In this document: one piece after another, positions 9,985 through 18,397 of the stretch | How positions within the stretch are numbered: the stretch's first letter is position 1 | How the letters are laid out: each line of letters begins with the position of its first letter | From: Agarophyton chilense | Lineage: Eukaryota > Rhodophyta > Florideophyceae > Gracilariales > Gracilariaceae | Length of the DNA: 64,000 bases | Assembly: GCA_030374765.1 (NCBI GenBank) | Contig: JARGXX010000079.1 | Span: forward strand, 744,001 to 808,000 | Direction: 5' to 3' | Position numbers and translations under genes: made by a program | The notes under the pieces: model-generated | Database searches by the model: none | What the model saw: the letters and a program-made list of their open reading frames with translations, nothing else | Told to the model about the DNA's origin: nothing

Positions 9985-12110
9985 GTTTCGCCCCCTCCAC
10001 CATCTTCGATCCCCATAAACGCTTCTCCGCAACCCTCTTCCAGAAAGACGCAATCCATGTCCTCAAACAACAGCCCGCCCTCGCACACTTCAAGAACACC
10101 TTTTTCCACCCCATCTCCCAAACATCCGCCTCCGGCTCCCCCGCCTTCGCATACCCCATGGCAGCCACCCTCGGCTCAAAAGTCGTCCCCGCACTCAAGA
10201 CCGCCATCATGCAGTCCACAAAAGATAACATCGTCTGGCATCTCCCTCACTCCACCGGTATCGACTCCTTCATCGGCCTCGTCCAAATCTACTCCGACAA
10301 GTCCTCTACCTCTCTCAAATCTTCTTCCATCACCTCTTACACCCTTCACATCACCCTTCTCAACTTCTCCGACTCCTTTCGCCGCAAATGCATCTCCGAC
10401 AATCTCACACTCCTCGGCTATCTTCCCACCTCCTTCACCCCCAATCACTCCTTCTCCAGATGCAGATATCATCACTCATTCCTCCTCCATCCCCCGCCAA
10501 ACAAAAATGGAACTCATACAGCAGACCATCTCCTCCCTCCTTCAACCTCTCTTCTCTTCCGCCCTCCCCGGTTTCCCCTTCCGCGACGCAGACGGCGTTC
10601 TTCGTCAATGCCACCCCATCATCGCCAGCTACTGCGCAGACATTCCCGAGGCAAAGGATATTCTCGCCATCTCCCACTGCACCCGCCCCCAGCACCCCTG
10701 CCACAGATGTTCTGTCCCTCGCTCACAACTCCACCAACACTCTCACGCCCATCCCCCTCGATCTCTTCCCCTCACCCTTGTAGCCCGCAACAAACACTTC
10801 TCCCTCCTCAAGGACTCCGAAGCAGCTCTCCTCGCCCGCAAGCCAAGAGTCTCGCGCAACTTCTAGGAACAAGCTCTCCAAGCACTCCACTCCCTCTCCC
10901 TCGCAAAATACCCCTCCCTCTTCGAGTCTTACCCCTTTTTCAACATCACCCCCCTCCTCACCACATACAACATCTTCCCCTTCGAACCCCTCCACAACTT
11001 CCACCTCGGCGTTTCCAAATTCATCAAGCTCGCCGCCATCGAACGTCTCAGATCAGAACACCTCTTCACCACCATCAGCTCCACAAACTCCCGCCGTTCC
11101 TTCCACTCCGTCCGCACCTCCATCCTCAAGCACTCCAACTTCATCCTCCCCGCCATCAAAAATCATTCCCCAGCTACCGGCCTCCACATCGACTTCTCTA
11201 CTTCCGAAAGCGGGCAGTCCCTCAACGGCTTCTTCACAACTGACGGCGTCCGCGGCATGCTAGAAGCAAAAGACTACCGCGCCCTCGACATGGTCTTCCC
11301 CTTCATCGGCGCCTTCTTCAACCGCTGCTGTGACGAAGCCAATTCCGCTCCCATCACAACCGTCTTCTCCAAGTACACAGACCTCCTCCTCACCTCCATG
11401 TGCTACAACTCCATCCCCGAATGAACCACTTCTCGTCTTGCCAAACTCGCCTCCCAAATCCATACCTTCAAGCACAGAGCTGTCGATGTTCTCGGTCCAT
11501 ACCATACCTACAACCTTGGCACCCTCAATTTCCACCTCCTCGATCACATCGTTGACGACATTCGACGCTTTGGGGGTCTCCACTTCAACGATGCAGGCAT
11601 CTTCGAACAAACCCATACCCTCTTCAAAGCACATTACTCCCGAACCTCCAAGCGCAGACCCACCGCGCACAACGAAACCATCCGTGTCATCGAACGCTCC
11701 GATGCCGTCAACAATTGGATTTCTCTCTCCGCTGATCCTTCCGTCACCTCATCCTCCCATGCCCCTCCTCCTCCCTTCCAAGCCCGCAAACCAGGTTTCG
11801 TCCGTGATGGCAAGCACACCTCCTTTTCCGATCTCATCACCGCTCACAAATTCCTTCGAGCAAACCCCCACGCAACAATCTCTTCCCTTCAGGACCTCTT
11901 CTCCCAAGACACTATCGCCATCATCTCACAGATTGGAACCCTCGCACTCCCCTCCTTCGTCACATTCACACTCAAAACACTAGCTGTCAACCAGGACTCC
12001 CCCATTCTCCGCCAAACCCGTCTCACATTCGTCAATTCCGCATACGTCGTCGGCGGCTTCACCCCAACCCTAGACGACTACATCGCCGACCGAAACGGCT
12101 CCAATCCGTG
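9985..12110 (+). pseudogene. Plavaka/Tnp2-like transposase, frameshifted
   Basis: The first part (about 9985-10440) reads MAATLGSKVVPALKTA, then VQIYSDKSS and LLGYLPTSF, matching the Plavaka pattern in which a 'DKT/DKS' motif precedes 'GYLP'. After a frameshift at about 10440-10500 the frame reads GVLRQCHPIIASYCADIPEA and then CHRC, matching the family's 'C-PI-ASY-AD-PE ... CPRC' region. The same phase then continues to about 12110 with two in-frame stops (TAG 10864-10866, TGA 11422-11424), including FPFEPLHNFHLGVSKF, which resembles the family's 'D--H---LGV' motif. Codons are strongly biased to C at the third position. The gene is dead: one frameshift and two stops. Family assignment comes from motif recall only. 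Confidence 0.65.
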
Positions 12111-12239
12111 CTTTGCACGGTGTTGTCTGTGAAAACATGCATTTGTAGCGTTATATTCGTGTTGCACTGCACACATCTACCTTGACCGCGCGAGTGCACA
12201 CGTGTCGCTTGCACGAATACTCCTCCGCCTGCGGGGAGA

Positions 12240-12510
12240 GCTACGGCATGCCATGGGCCAACTTTCCTACACGTGTCGACATCCTCCAAACACGTGCCGT
12301 GGCACTCTTGGTTCCGCCGCCCGCGCGAGTGTCACGGCACGCCATTGGCGAGCGCGAGTACACGTGTCTCCGTCCTTGAATCCTGCGACGTGGCACTCCT
12401 GTTCCGCCGCCCATCCTAGTGCCACGGCACGCTATTGGTCATCTGTTACACGTGTGTCACCGTTGACTAATCCCGTGCCGTGGCAATCTTCCTCCGCGGC
12501 CAAGTGGCCC
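12240..12510. repeat. About 90-bp tandem repeat, three diverged copies
   Basis: Three copies at a spacing of about 90 bp. Landmarks are TACGGCATGCCATGGG (12242), CACGGCACGCCATTGG (12333) and CACGGCACGCTATTGG (12423), each followed about 30 bp later by ACACGTGT and about 60 bp later by a CGTGGCA box and a CCGCCG segment. A CA microsatellite follows at about 12531-12545. The repeat lies directly downstream of the transposase remnant, inside the DNA transposon. No coding signal. Confidence 0.7.
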
Positions 12511-12559
12511 ATTCGTATCACACGCAGCGACACACACACACACAAACTGTGCTTTAGAA

Positions 12560-13194
12560 CTCTGACGGCCGACAGAGGTGCGCTCTGACTTCATCGGGGG
12601 TCCCGATGAAGTCCCCGCGCACCTCTGTCGGCCGACAGAATGCACTGTGTACACCTGAGCGTCCTAAAAATTACAAAATTATATGTATTATGTCGGCCGA
12701 CAGACATGCGCGGGGACTTTATCGGGACCCCCGATGAAGTCGGAGCGCACCTCTCTCGGCTGTCAGAGTGCGCCGTGTACACTTGGGCGTTCCAAAATTA
12801 TATGTATTATGTCGACCGACAGCGGTGTGCTGTAACTTCATCTTTGGACCGATAAAGTCGCAGGGCACCCCCGTCGGCCGACATATACGCCATAACATCA
12901 CGCATGATGCATTTCTGAGATGTTGGTCGACTGTCGGTCGACAGAGGTGCGCTTCGACTTCATGGGGGGTCCCGATGAAGTCCCCGCCCACCTCTGTCGG
13001 CCGACATAATACATATAATTTTGTAATTTTTAGGACGCCTAGATGTACACGGTGCATTCTGTCGGCCGACAGAGGTGCGCGGGGACTTCATCGGGACACC
13101 CGATGAAGTCGGAGCGCACCTCTGTCGGCCGACAGTCGACCAACATCTCAGAAACGCATCATGCGTGATGCTATGCCGTATTTGTCGGCCGACA
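12560..13194. repeat. Array of five palindromic hairpin modules with TGTCGGCCGACA boxes
   Basis: Five modules of about 73-78 bp, at about 12560-12638, 12691-12765, 12810-12883, 12932-13007 and 13059-13135, are each an imperfect inverted repeat. Each arm has a TGTCGGCCGACA box, an AGGTGCGC block and a GACTTCATCGGG block. The palindromic box occurs exactly at 12626, 12691, 12995, 13060, 13123 and 13183, with one- or two-base variants at 12563, 12810, 12872 and 12932. Spacers are also shared: the A spacer (with ATTATATGTATTAT) follows modules 1 and 2 and recurs inverted after module 4; the B spacer (with ATGATGCATTTCTGAGATGTTGG) follows module 3 and recurs inverted after module 5. Each module could fold into a long hairpin. 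Purpose unknown. Confidence 0.85.
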
Positions 13195-13254
13195 ATTCAC
13201 CAACATGTTGTAGGGACACCATTCGGGCCATTTGTGGGACGCCAGGGGTGTGCT

Positions 13255-13693
13255 GCGACTCGATGGGGCTGGAGATGGGGAAGCTGTGGAGGGCGAATGA
13301 GGAACTGAAGAGGCGTGTGAAGGTGTCGAAAATGCACATGGAAGGGGCGGGGAGATTTTAGGTGCGCGGAAGGTGTTGAAGGAGGTGGGAGAGGAGAGGG
13401 GCAGAGCAAAAGGGTCGCCGGTGACGCCAGGGAGACGCGGGGAGCCGGCTGGGATGAAGAAGGGGAGAGAGAAATGGAAAGGGGGAGGAGTTGGAGAGAG
13501 TCGGCTGAAGAAGAGGAGGGTTGGTAAGGATGTGGAGAAGAAGGGTGGGAATGTGTGTGTGGTGGGGCAGCCGGGTGTGAGGAACTTGAGCAGTGGGGAG
13601 GTGGACGAGGTTGAGAATGCGGTGGTGGACTTCTTCAACCTCAAATACCCTCCCGGTGGAACGCTGGAGCCTAGTATGCAAATGGTCCAGTAA
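13255..13693 (+). pseudogene. Basic/coiled-coil reading-frame remnant in the DNA transposon
   Basis: The plus strand has a purine-rich, coding-like stretch. It begins with a helical, charged segment (MGKLWRANEELKRRVKVSK) from about 13276 and stops at TAG near 13360. A one-base shift at the G run near 13345-13352 joins it to an open frame ending at 13693 that holds a very basic region (GMKKGREKWKGGG, SRLKKRRVGKDVEKK) and a tail with EVENAVVDFFNLKYPPGG. No family is recognised. It could be the second ORF of the transposon. The opposite strand is also open (13171-13749) but gives low-complexity Ser/Pro/Phe protein and is less convincing. Confidence 0.35.
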
Positions 13694-13924
13694 GGAGGTA
13701 GAAAGAACTGACGACTGCCTTGGTATGGATCTCCACCTAGAGCGGTCAAAAGTGACCAGTAAACTGCAAATGCAGATTAAACTGCATTAAATGGTCAAAA
13801 CACTAAGATGCATGGAGTTCTTATTTCCAAAAATTTTTTTTTCAGGTGCCGAACTAGCGCAATCTGCAAAATTCTTAGATTTTTTGGCTTTTTATTTACA
13901 AAACTAGCTATCTAGCACACTTAT

Positions 13925-13941
13925 CTAGCATTCCGAGAACA
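13925..13941 (-). repeat. Right terminal inverted repeat of the DNA transposon
   Basis: Reverse complement of the left 17-bp end, followed by the target copy CAG (13942-13944). Confidence 0.85.
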
Positions 13942-13944
13942 CAG

Positions 13945-14130
13945 ACGTTGCGCATCTTGTCCATCTGGTCGGCGACAATTTCTCTACCCTCAAGGCCGGT
14001 AGGGTATGGGTGCTGGAACTGTGGTATAGCATCATCCTGAAGATCAGTGCGGCGTGTAGTGGCTCTGATTCTGCCCAATCTACCTGACTGCATATTCTGG
14101 TATTCTCTGAGGAGATCAAGTACCTTGGGC
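13945..14130 (-). pseudogene. Gypsy-1 reverse transcriptase, N-terminal part
   Basis: The minus strand from 14130 reads PKVLDLLREYQN, then LQDDAIPQFQHPYPTGLEGR and EIVADQMDKMRNV. This is the region just before the first RT palm motif in Ty3/gypsy polyproteins ('--I-L--DA-P------R--P'). It continues, across the DNA transposon, with the RT at 9758. The left boundary is the CAG target copy and the right boundary is the end of the solo LTR. Confidence 0.7.
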
Positions 14131-15042
14131 TGTGGAGCAAAACCCGGCGACGGGAAGTGCTCTCAAGGTGTTCGAAGCCTTGCTCCCTGGGGGAGGCAGA
14201 CTCAGAGACAGAGCCCTCCGTTCCACCCGTAGTGTGGGGTGTAACTCCCACGGGGGATTCCGGCAGTACCGACGGAGGTGAGGGGTAGAAACCGTGGATC
14301 GGAAATGGGTATGGGTATCCCAAAGAATGGGGGAAAATCCGGCGAAGAGGAAAAACGGGGCGAGGGTCGGGCACTAACAGGCACCGGACCCGAGAACCAG
14401 AAAAGGGGCGAAACAACAAAAGAAACCCAATACAGGGGCGAAAGCCTGTCCTCGAAAGGAAACACAAAAAGCACGCAACAAGTAAGCAGAACCCCTACGG
14501 GGTATCGTGCACGCAGGTCGTCTGAGCGGTCCCAAGGGGGTGGTTGCACGGAACCCAAACGTGGGCACTCTCCAAGTGGAGTCGTGTCCCTACGCAGGCG
14601 TTGCTAACCAGAGCCCGTTCCGGGTTGTAAGGCCGAAACGATGGCGACGAAGAACCTCTAAAGGTATCGAAGACCAACCTTGGTTGTCATTTACTCTGAG
14701 CTCGGACTGTCAGATCTCGCCTCCCTAAGTAGGGCCCACTAACTAAACTCTACAGTAGTGCACACCTGCTCAGGGCCATACACGTGGAGATCCCACTGCC
14801 GATGCCCAAAAGTCCAACGTTCTACAAATATCCGAAAATCGGTGCCAAAATTAAGCCACGTGTATCACGGGGCCAATCCAACCATGGGCCATCCGAATTT
14901 TCCCTTATAGGCGAAATATAACCAGAAAACAGTGCCACCTCAGCACACCTTAGAGGGGATCATAATCATAACCCTCGGAGGGTTCAATCCTCATTCTATG
15001 AGTTGCATCTTCAAGTATCCCCTGACTGGGCGTTGCTCTACA
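14131..15042 (-). repeat. Solo LTR inserted in Gypsy-1
   Basis: A 912-bp sequence on the minus strand begins TGTAGAGCAACG (15042) and ends GCTCCACA (14131). It matches the plus-strand LTR at 63073-63986 along its length. Flanking pentamers are TGGGC (14126-14130) and TGAGC (15043-15047), a 5-bp target duplication with one mismatch. Gypsy-1 coding sequence continues on both sides and there is no internal retrotransposon sequence, so this is a solo LTR left by LTR-LTR recombination. Its first bases add a TAG stop to the interrupted pol frame. Confidence 0.85.
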
Positions 15043-16046
15043 TGAGCCCATAGGATTCGAATTCTGCGCCGATAGCGACTGTCCCCTCCCGATAGTCGAC
15101 GTCCTCGTCGGGAGTTGGCGTCGCAAGATTATCCATTTGGGACTCCATGATGGCCACGGGCGGGGGTAGAGTGATACCAGTCACTGTACCTTTAGGTAAC
15201 CACACGGGTTTATCTCGGAAGTTGCTGATTGTGACCAAAAAGGACCTGTTGGGGTGGATCTCCATTAATCCATTGGCCATCCGGGTAAGGTGCTTCAGAA
15301 CCGTTTTGGGGGGGTTCTGAATCGTTACGAGACCTTAAGACTGGGAATGGACCGATACGGCGATATAGATCATTGGGGTCTCGTTATGGCCTTTGAAAGG
15401 CGAACCTTATTGGACTTCGTGTTTTCGGAGACAACCGCTCGTTTGCGATTAGCTTCTGGCCATGGGGCGGAACCAGTGTTGGAGATGAAAGGTGCGCAGT
15501 AAAATGTGACTTTTCTAAGGCCTGGATAAATGGCCTTAATGTATCGATCGATAAAGGAGGTCCATAGGATTATCTCAGCGCCCAAGTGAGGACATACAAG
15601 GAACCACGTGCGGACATTGAATTGTCCTAACTAGTGGTACAGTAGTACTATTTCTTTAATGTCCTTTGGTCTACGTGATGCATCGGTAATCCTGCGGGTC
15701 TTCCTTGCCTGAACGAAATCTTGCCAACCCAGTGGGAGTAGCCTTGGATGAACCAAGTTCGGACCAGCGCCTGTGTCCAATACGGCTGTAGTCCCTCGAA
15801 AGTTGTTGGAACGAAGTCCCACGGCTACTCGAACTTTGCAATTCTCTTTCCTGAGGATACAGACCGGGTTGTTACTGTGTTTCATTTATGGTTCAACCTG
15901 AGTCGTCCATTCTGGGTGGTTGTTGTTGGGAGGTGAAGAGCTCTTTGGCTTATGACCGTCCAATTCGGTGAGGCAGGGGCTTAAGGAGGGAGGATTTGCC
16001 TCGCGTCGACCCTCTAAGCGTTTTCCGATGGGGTTTCCGTTTTTTC
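15043..16046 (-). pseudogene. Gypsy-1 Gag C-terminus and retropepsin (broken)
   Basis: Minus-strand translation from 16046 gives a Gag tail (GHKPKSSSPPNNNHPEWTTQ), followed by a retroviral-type aspartic protease with its catalytic motif in VLDTGAGPNLVHPRLLP (about 15790-15740) and, after stops, the partner strand region GAEIILWTSFIDRYIKAIYP (about 15585). A pre-RT linker follows (NRSFLVTISNFRDKPVWLPKG, 15280-15038) and is ended by the solo LTR. The protease is homologous in layout to that of the element at 16047-25187. Several in-frame stops are present. Confidence 0.7.
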
Positions 16047-16910
16047 TGTAGGACAATGCCCCCAAGGGGGAAAACCTAGGAAGACGTCCGGATCTTCCTC
16101 TCACGAGGTAACCGGCGCGGTAGAGCACTCCCAGGGATCGGCGCGCAATGCTGGGTGAAAGCCGGAGCCGAACCGTCGCGACGGGCGCAGGGAGGCTGAA
16201 AGAAGCCGAGAATATCCGCCGAAGCGGTGCTTGCGTATCCTCTGAGGAGGCAAAACCCACGAGAGTGGCGAGCACGACAGGTGTCAGTGCGAGCCGCAAG
16301 AGCGGGAATTGCCCAATGAAGGGGAGTAAAAGGGAAGGAAAATGGGAACGGAGACAAGAGGGCGAGGTTGACCACGAGTCGCAAGAGGGGACTCGGGAAT
16401 AGCCGGAACTGCCGGGTGTAGCAAACCGTATACACGGGTGGAACCACGAAAGTGGGAATAGATACCCAACATACGAAGGCTGCTTGAACGTCCAAGGGGG
16501 TTGGGAAGCCGTGCACCACGGGAAATCCCTCCGTAAGGAGCTGTATATCCGCGCAGGCGGTTCGACCCAGAGCCAAGATCTGGAAGACCAAGATCACCCT
16601 TGTTGGGGAGACTTTACTGGACCGGCGGCCGCGAGGCCGGCGGCCTAAGTACTGTAGTCAACGTAGAATAGAATAAATAAAGTCTATCCTAAATAGCTAA
16701 ATGTCCGTCTAACAAAGGGGCCAATCTGGCGGCCACGTGTCGCGCGGGCGCTGCAGCCACGTGTATGGCACCCGGTCCCGCCGGTGCATCACCGGCGTTC
16801 GGGCCATCGCCGTGAAAACGGATTACTCCTACTCATAACCAAGTTGCACGCCGGAGGCTCCGGAAAAAACTTAAGTCTCCAAAAACCTCCCTAGAGGACG
16901 TTGCTCTTCA
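16047..16910 (-). repeat. 3' LTR of Chromo-1
   Basis: TG...CA-bounded repeat matching 24328-25187 (same strand) and 26032-26896 (inverted). The minus-strand start TGAAGAGC at 16910 directly follows the polypurine tract. Confidence 0.85.
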
Positions 16911-16924
16911 TATCCCCCTTCTCA
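16911..16924 (-). other. Polypurine tract of Chromo-1
   Basis: Minus-strand CTGAGAAGGGGGATA abuts the 3' LTR start. This is the expected primer for plus-strand synthesis and fixes the element's orientation. Confidence 0.7.
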
Positions 16925-18397
16925 GACGGAGCGACAACCTCGACGAGGGAAGTCGATGCCGTCGGGAATACATCCGCTGTGCACTTCCACATTTCGGTTA
17001 CCGGTAGACACCTTCGCCTGGAGCGAATCCACTCCGATTTTATCGGCTCATCCTCATGAGAGCGAAATTCTATCTGCGATCGCAGTGCGCCCCGTGAGTT
17101 GCGGTTGTGATCCTCAGCAAGAGTGAAGCGCAATCACCAAGTTTCACGACCATTCCTTGTCGGGTTCCCTTGTTGTGGATACTGTAGTCCGCCATCCCGA
17201 TTGTTCGGTTGTGTTGCACCTCTGCTTGCGCGGTATATCCCTCCATGAGGTGTTTTTGTCAGCTTCATAGCCTTCACATTCCTCCCTGAGGCGTTCCGAT
17301 TCCTCCCTGAGAGAGTACGCGGCCACCGAATCATCGGACCACCTCCCCCCCGCGAGGGTAGGAGCGCACGAGCTTCGTCAACACGGCTAGTGCCCGGTGT
17401 CGTGGGTCTTGACTTCCAGTGTCCTTCCCGTGCTGTCTACTAACTCCCAAGGGAGATCGTGTCTCGAACCGAGTTCCAGCTTTCCGCGGACGGGCGGTTT
17501 TTCCACCGGTCCAAACCAGGATTACCGGGTTCAAAGCGGTCCACAACGCAAAACGCGGATAACTTCAGATGCAAAAGTCCTGGCACCAACCCGACTAGTC
17601 GGCGTACTTACAAGCAGCAGAACTTTCAATTGCACCCAAGAATGAGAGGATTGAACACCATTAAGTGGGAAGTCGCGACCTGTTTCAGTTCAGGATAAGA
17701 ATAGAGCGGCAAACTGAAAAGATGTCATATCTCTGACGTTTTCCGAGATAATTGGGTTCCGTCTTCGCCAAAGCGCTTGTATATCTCCAGAATAGTCTGC
17801 GTCCAAGTCTCATCCGAATCAGAGTAGTATTCCTGGAGTAACGGGGTTTTCGCAACTGGAATCCAGGTATTACTGTAGAGATGAAACATCCGATTCCGGA
17901 GGAAGCAACCGTAAGCAAACGGGGAGCCGAATCGTTCTGAATGATTAATAAACAAACGAGGAAGGTCTCCAGGTGACCTGAAGTGTACAGTAGCACTCGC
18001 GCAGCGGTAATAGACCAAGTCCACATCCCAAGTATGGGGCTTCACCACCACGACTCGTGGGCGACCAGCGGCAACAAAACTGATCAAGAAACGATGCAAT
18101 CGGGTGTTGCACACCATAACGAATGGGGAAAACCCGTGATTACGGATCACAGAAGCAATCTTGAACCAGCAAGCTGGATGAAAAACCCATCAAGTGTAAA
18201 CAACCGAAAACGAAAGGGGCGATCAGACACGACAACAGTCGGGACCCGACCGCTAAGAGCGAGCATTGTTGTGACCTCACAACAAGTGAGAGCCACTCCC
18301 GTATGAACGGCATGAATAATAAAGCCAACCATACTCCTTCTTCTCCATTTCCGACCAAACAACCATAGTTCTCCTTCTCTCCACCCAGGGTGGGCTA
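16925..18397 (-). other. Chromo-1 3' internal region, only weak reading frames
   Basis: About 1.5 kb between the chromodomain stop and the polypurine tract. The longest minus-strand frame is 17725-18150 (about 141 codons, GTG at the 5' end; contains RPRVVVVKPHTWDVDLVYYR and SDSDETWTQTILEIYKRFGE). It could be a small accessory ORF, but no domain is recognised and overlapping frames are also open. No integrase motif was found here. Confidence 0.4.

Larger units (their letters stand above)
9759..13941 (+). mobile_element. Plavaka/CACTA-like DNA transposon inserted in Gypsy-1
   Basis: A 4183-bp element bounded by perfect 17-bp terminal inverted repeats, TGTTCTCGGAATGCTAG at 9759-9775 and its reverse complement at 13925-13941. 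It is flanked by a 3-bp target duplication CAG (9756-9758 and 13942-13944). The flanks belong to two halves of one reverse transcriptase: KMRNV on the right side, and IEPAPPNQSEW on the left. Both ends also carry AACTAGC-type subterminal motifs. Inside are a broken Tnp2/Plavaka-like transposase (9985-12110), a roughly 90-bp tandem repeat, an array of palindromic modules, and a second coding-like segment. A 3-bp duplication fits the CACTA/EnSpm superfamily to which Plavaka belongs. Confidence 0.8.
3878..16046 (-). mobile_element. Gypsy-1: decayed Ty3/gypsy chromovirus, split by two later insertions
   Basis: Read on the minus strand the parts follow the order Gag C-terminus and protease (16046-15043), a solo LTR insertion (14131-15042), the first part of reverse transcriptase (14130-13945), a DNA transposon insertion (9759-13941), the rest of RT and RNase H (9758-8261), then integrase and chromodomain (8260-6665). 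An antisense frame (4310-6391) lies between pol and the putative 3' LTR. The order PR-RT-RNH-IN-chromodomain defines a chromovirus of the Ty3/gypsy group. The 5' end is missing because the sequence abuts another element at 16047. Multiple stops and frameshifts show it is not active. Confidence 0.75.

Noticed and set aside
10176..11159. Minus-strand glycine/glutamate-rich reading frames
   Set aside because: They are the complement of the C-rich plus-strand transposase, which carries the recognisable motifs.
12059..13106. Several 60-130 codon frames across the palindromic array and tandem repeat
   Set aside because: Both strands are open by virtue of the palindromes; translations repeat the DNA pattern and show no protein-like composition.
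12560..13194. CRISPR-like array
   Set aside because: The repeats are palindromic modules in both orientations with recurring, not unique, spacers, there are no cas genes, and the DNA is eukaryotic.
14202..14607. Frames in the solo LTR, also found at 63439-63985
   Set aside because: LTR sequence with both strands partly open; no domain and no reason for a gene.
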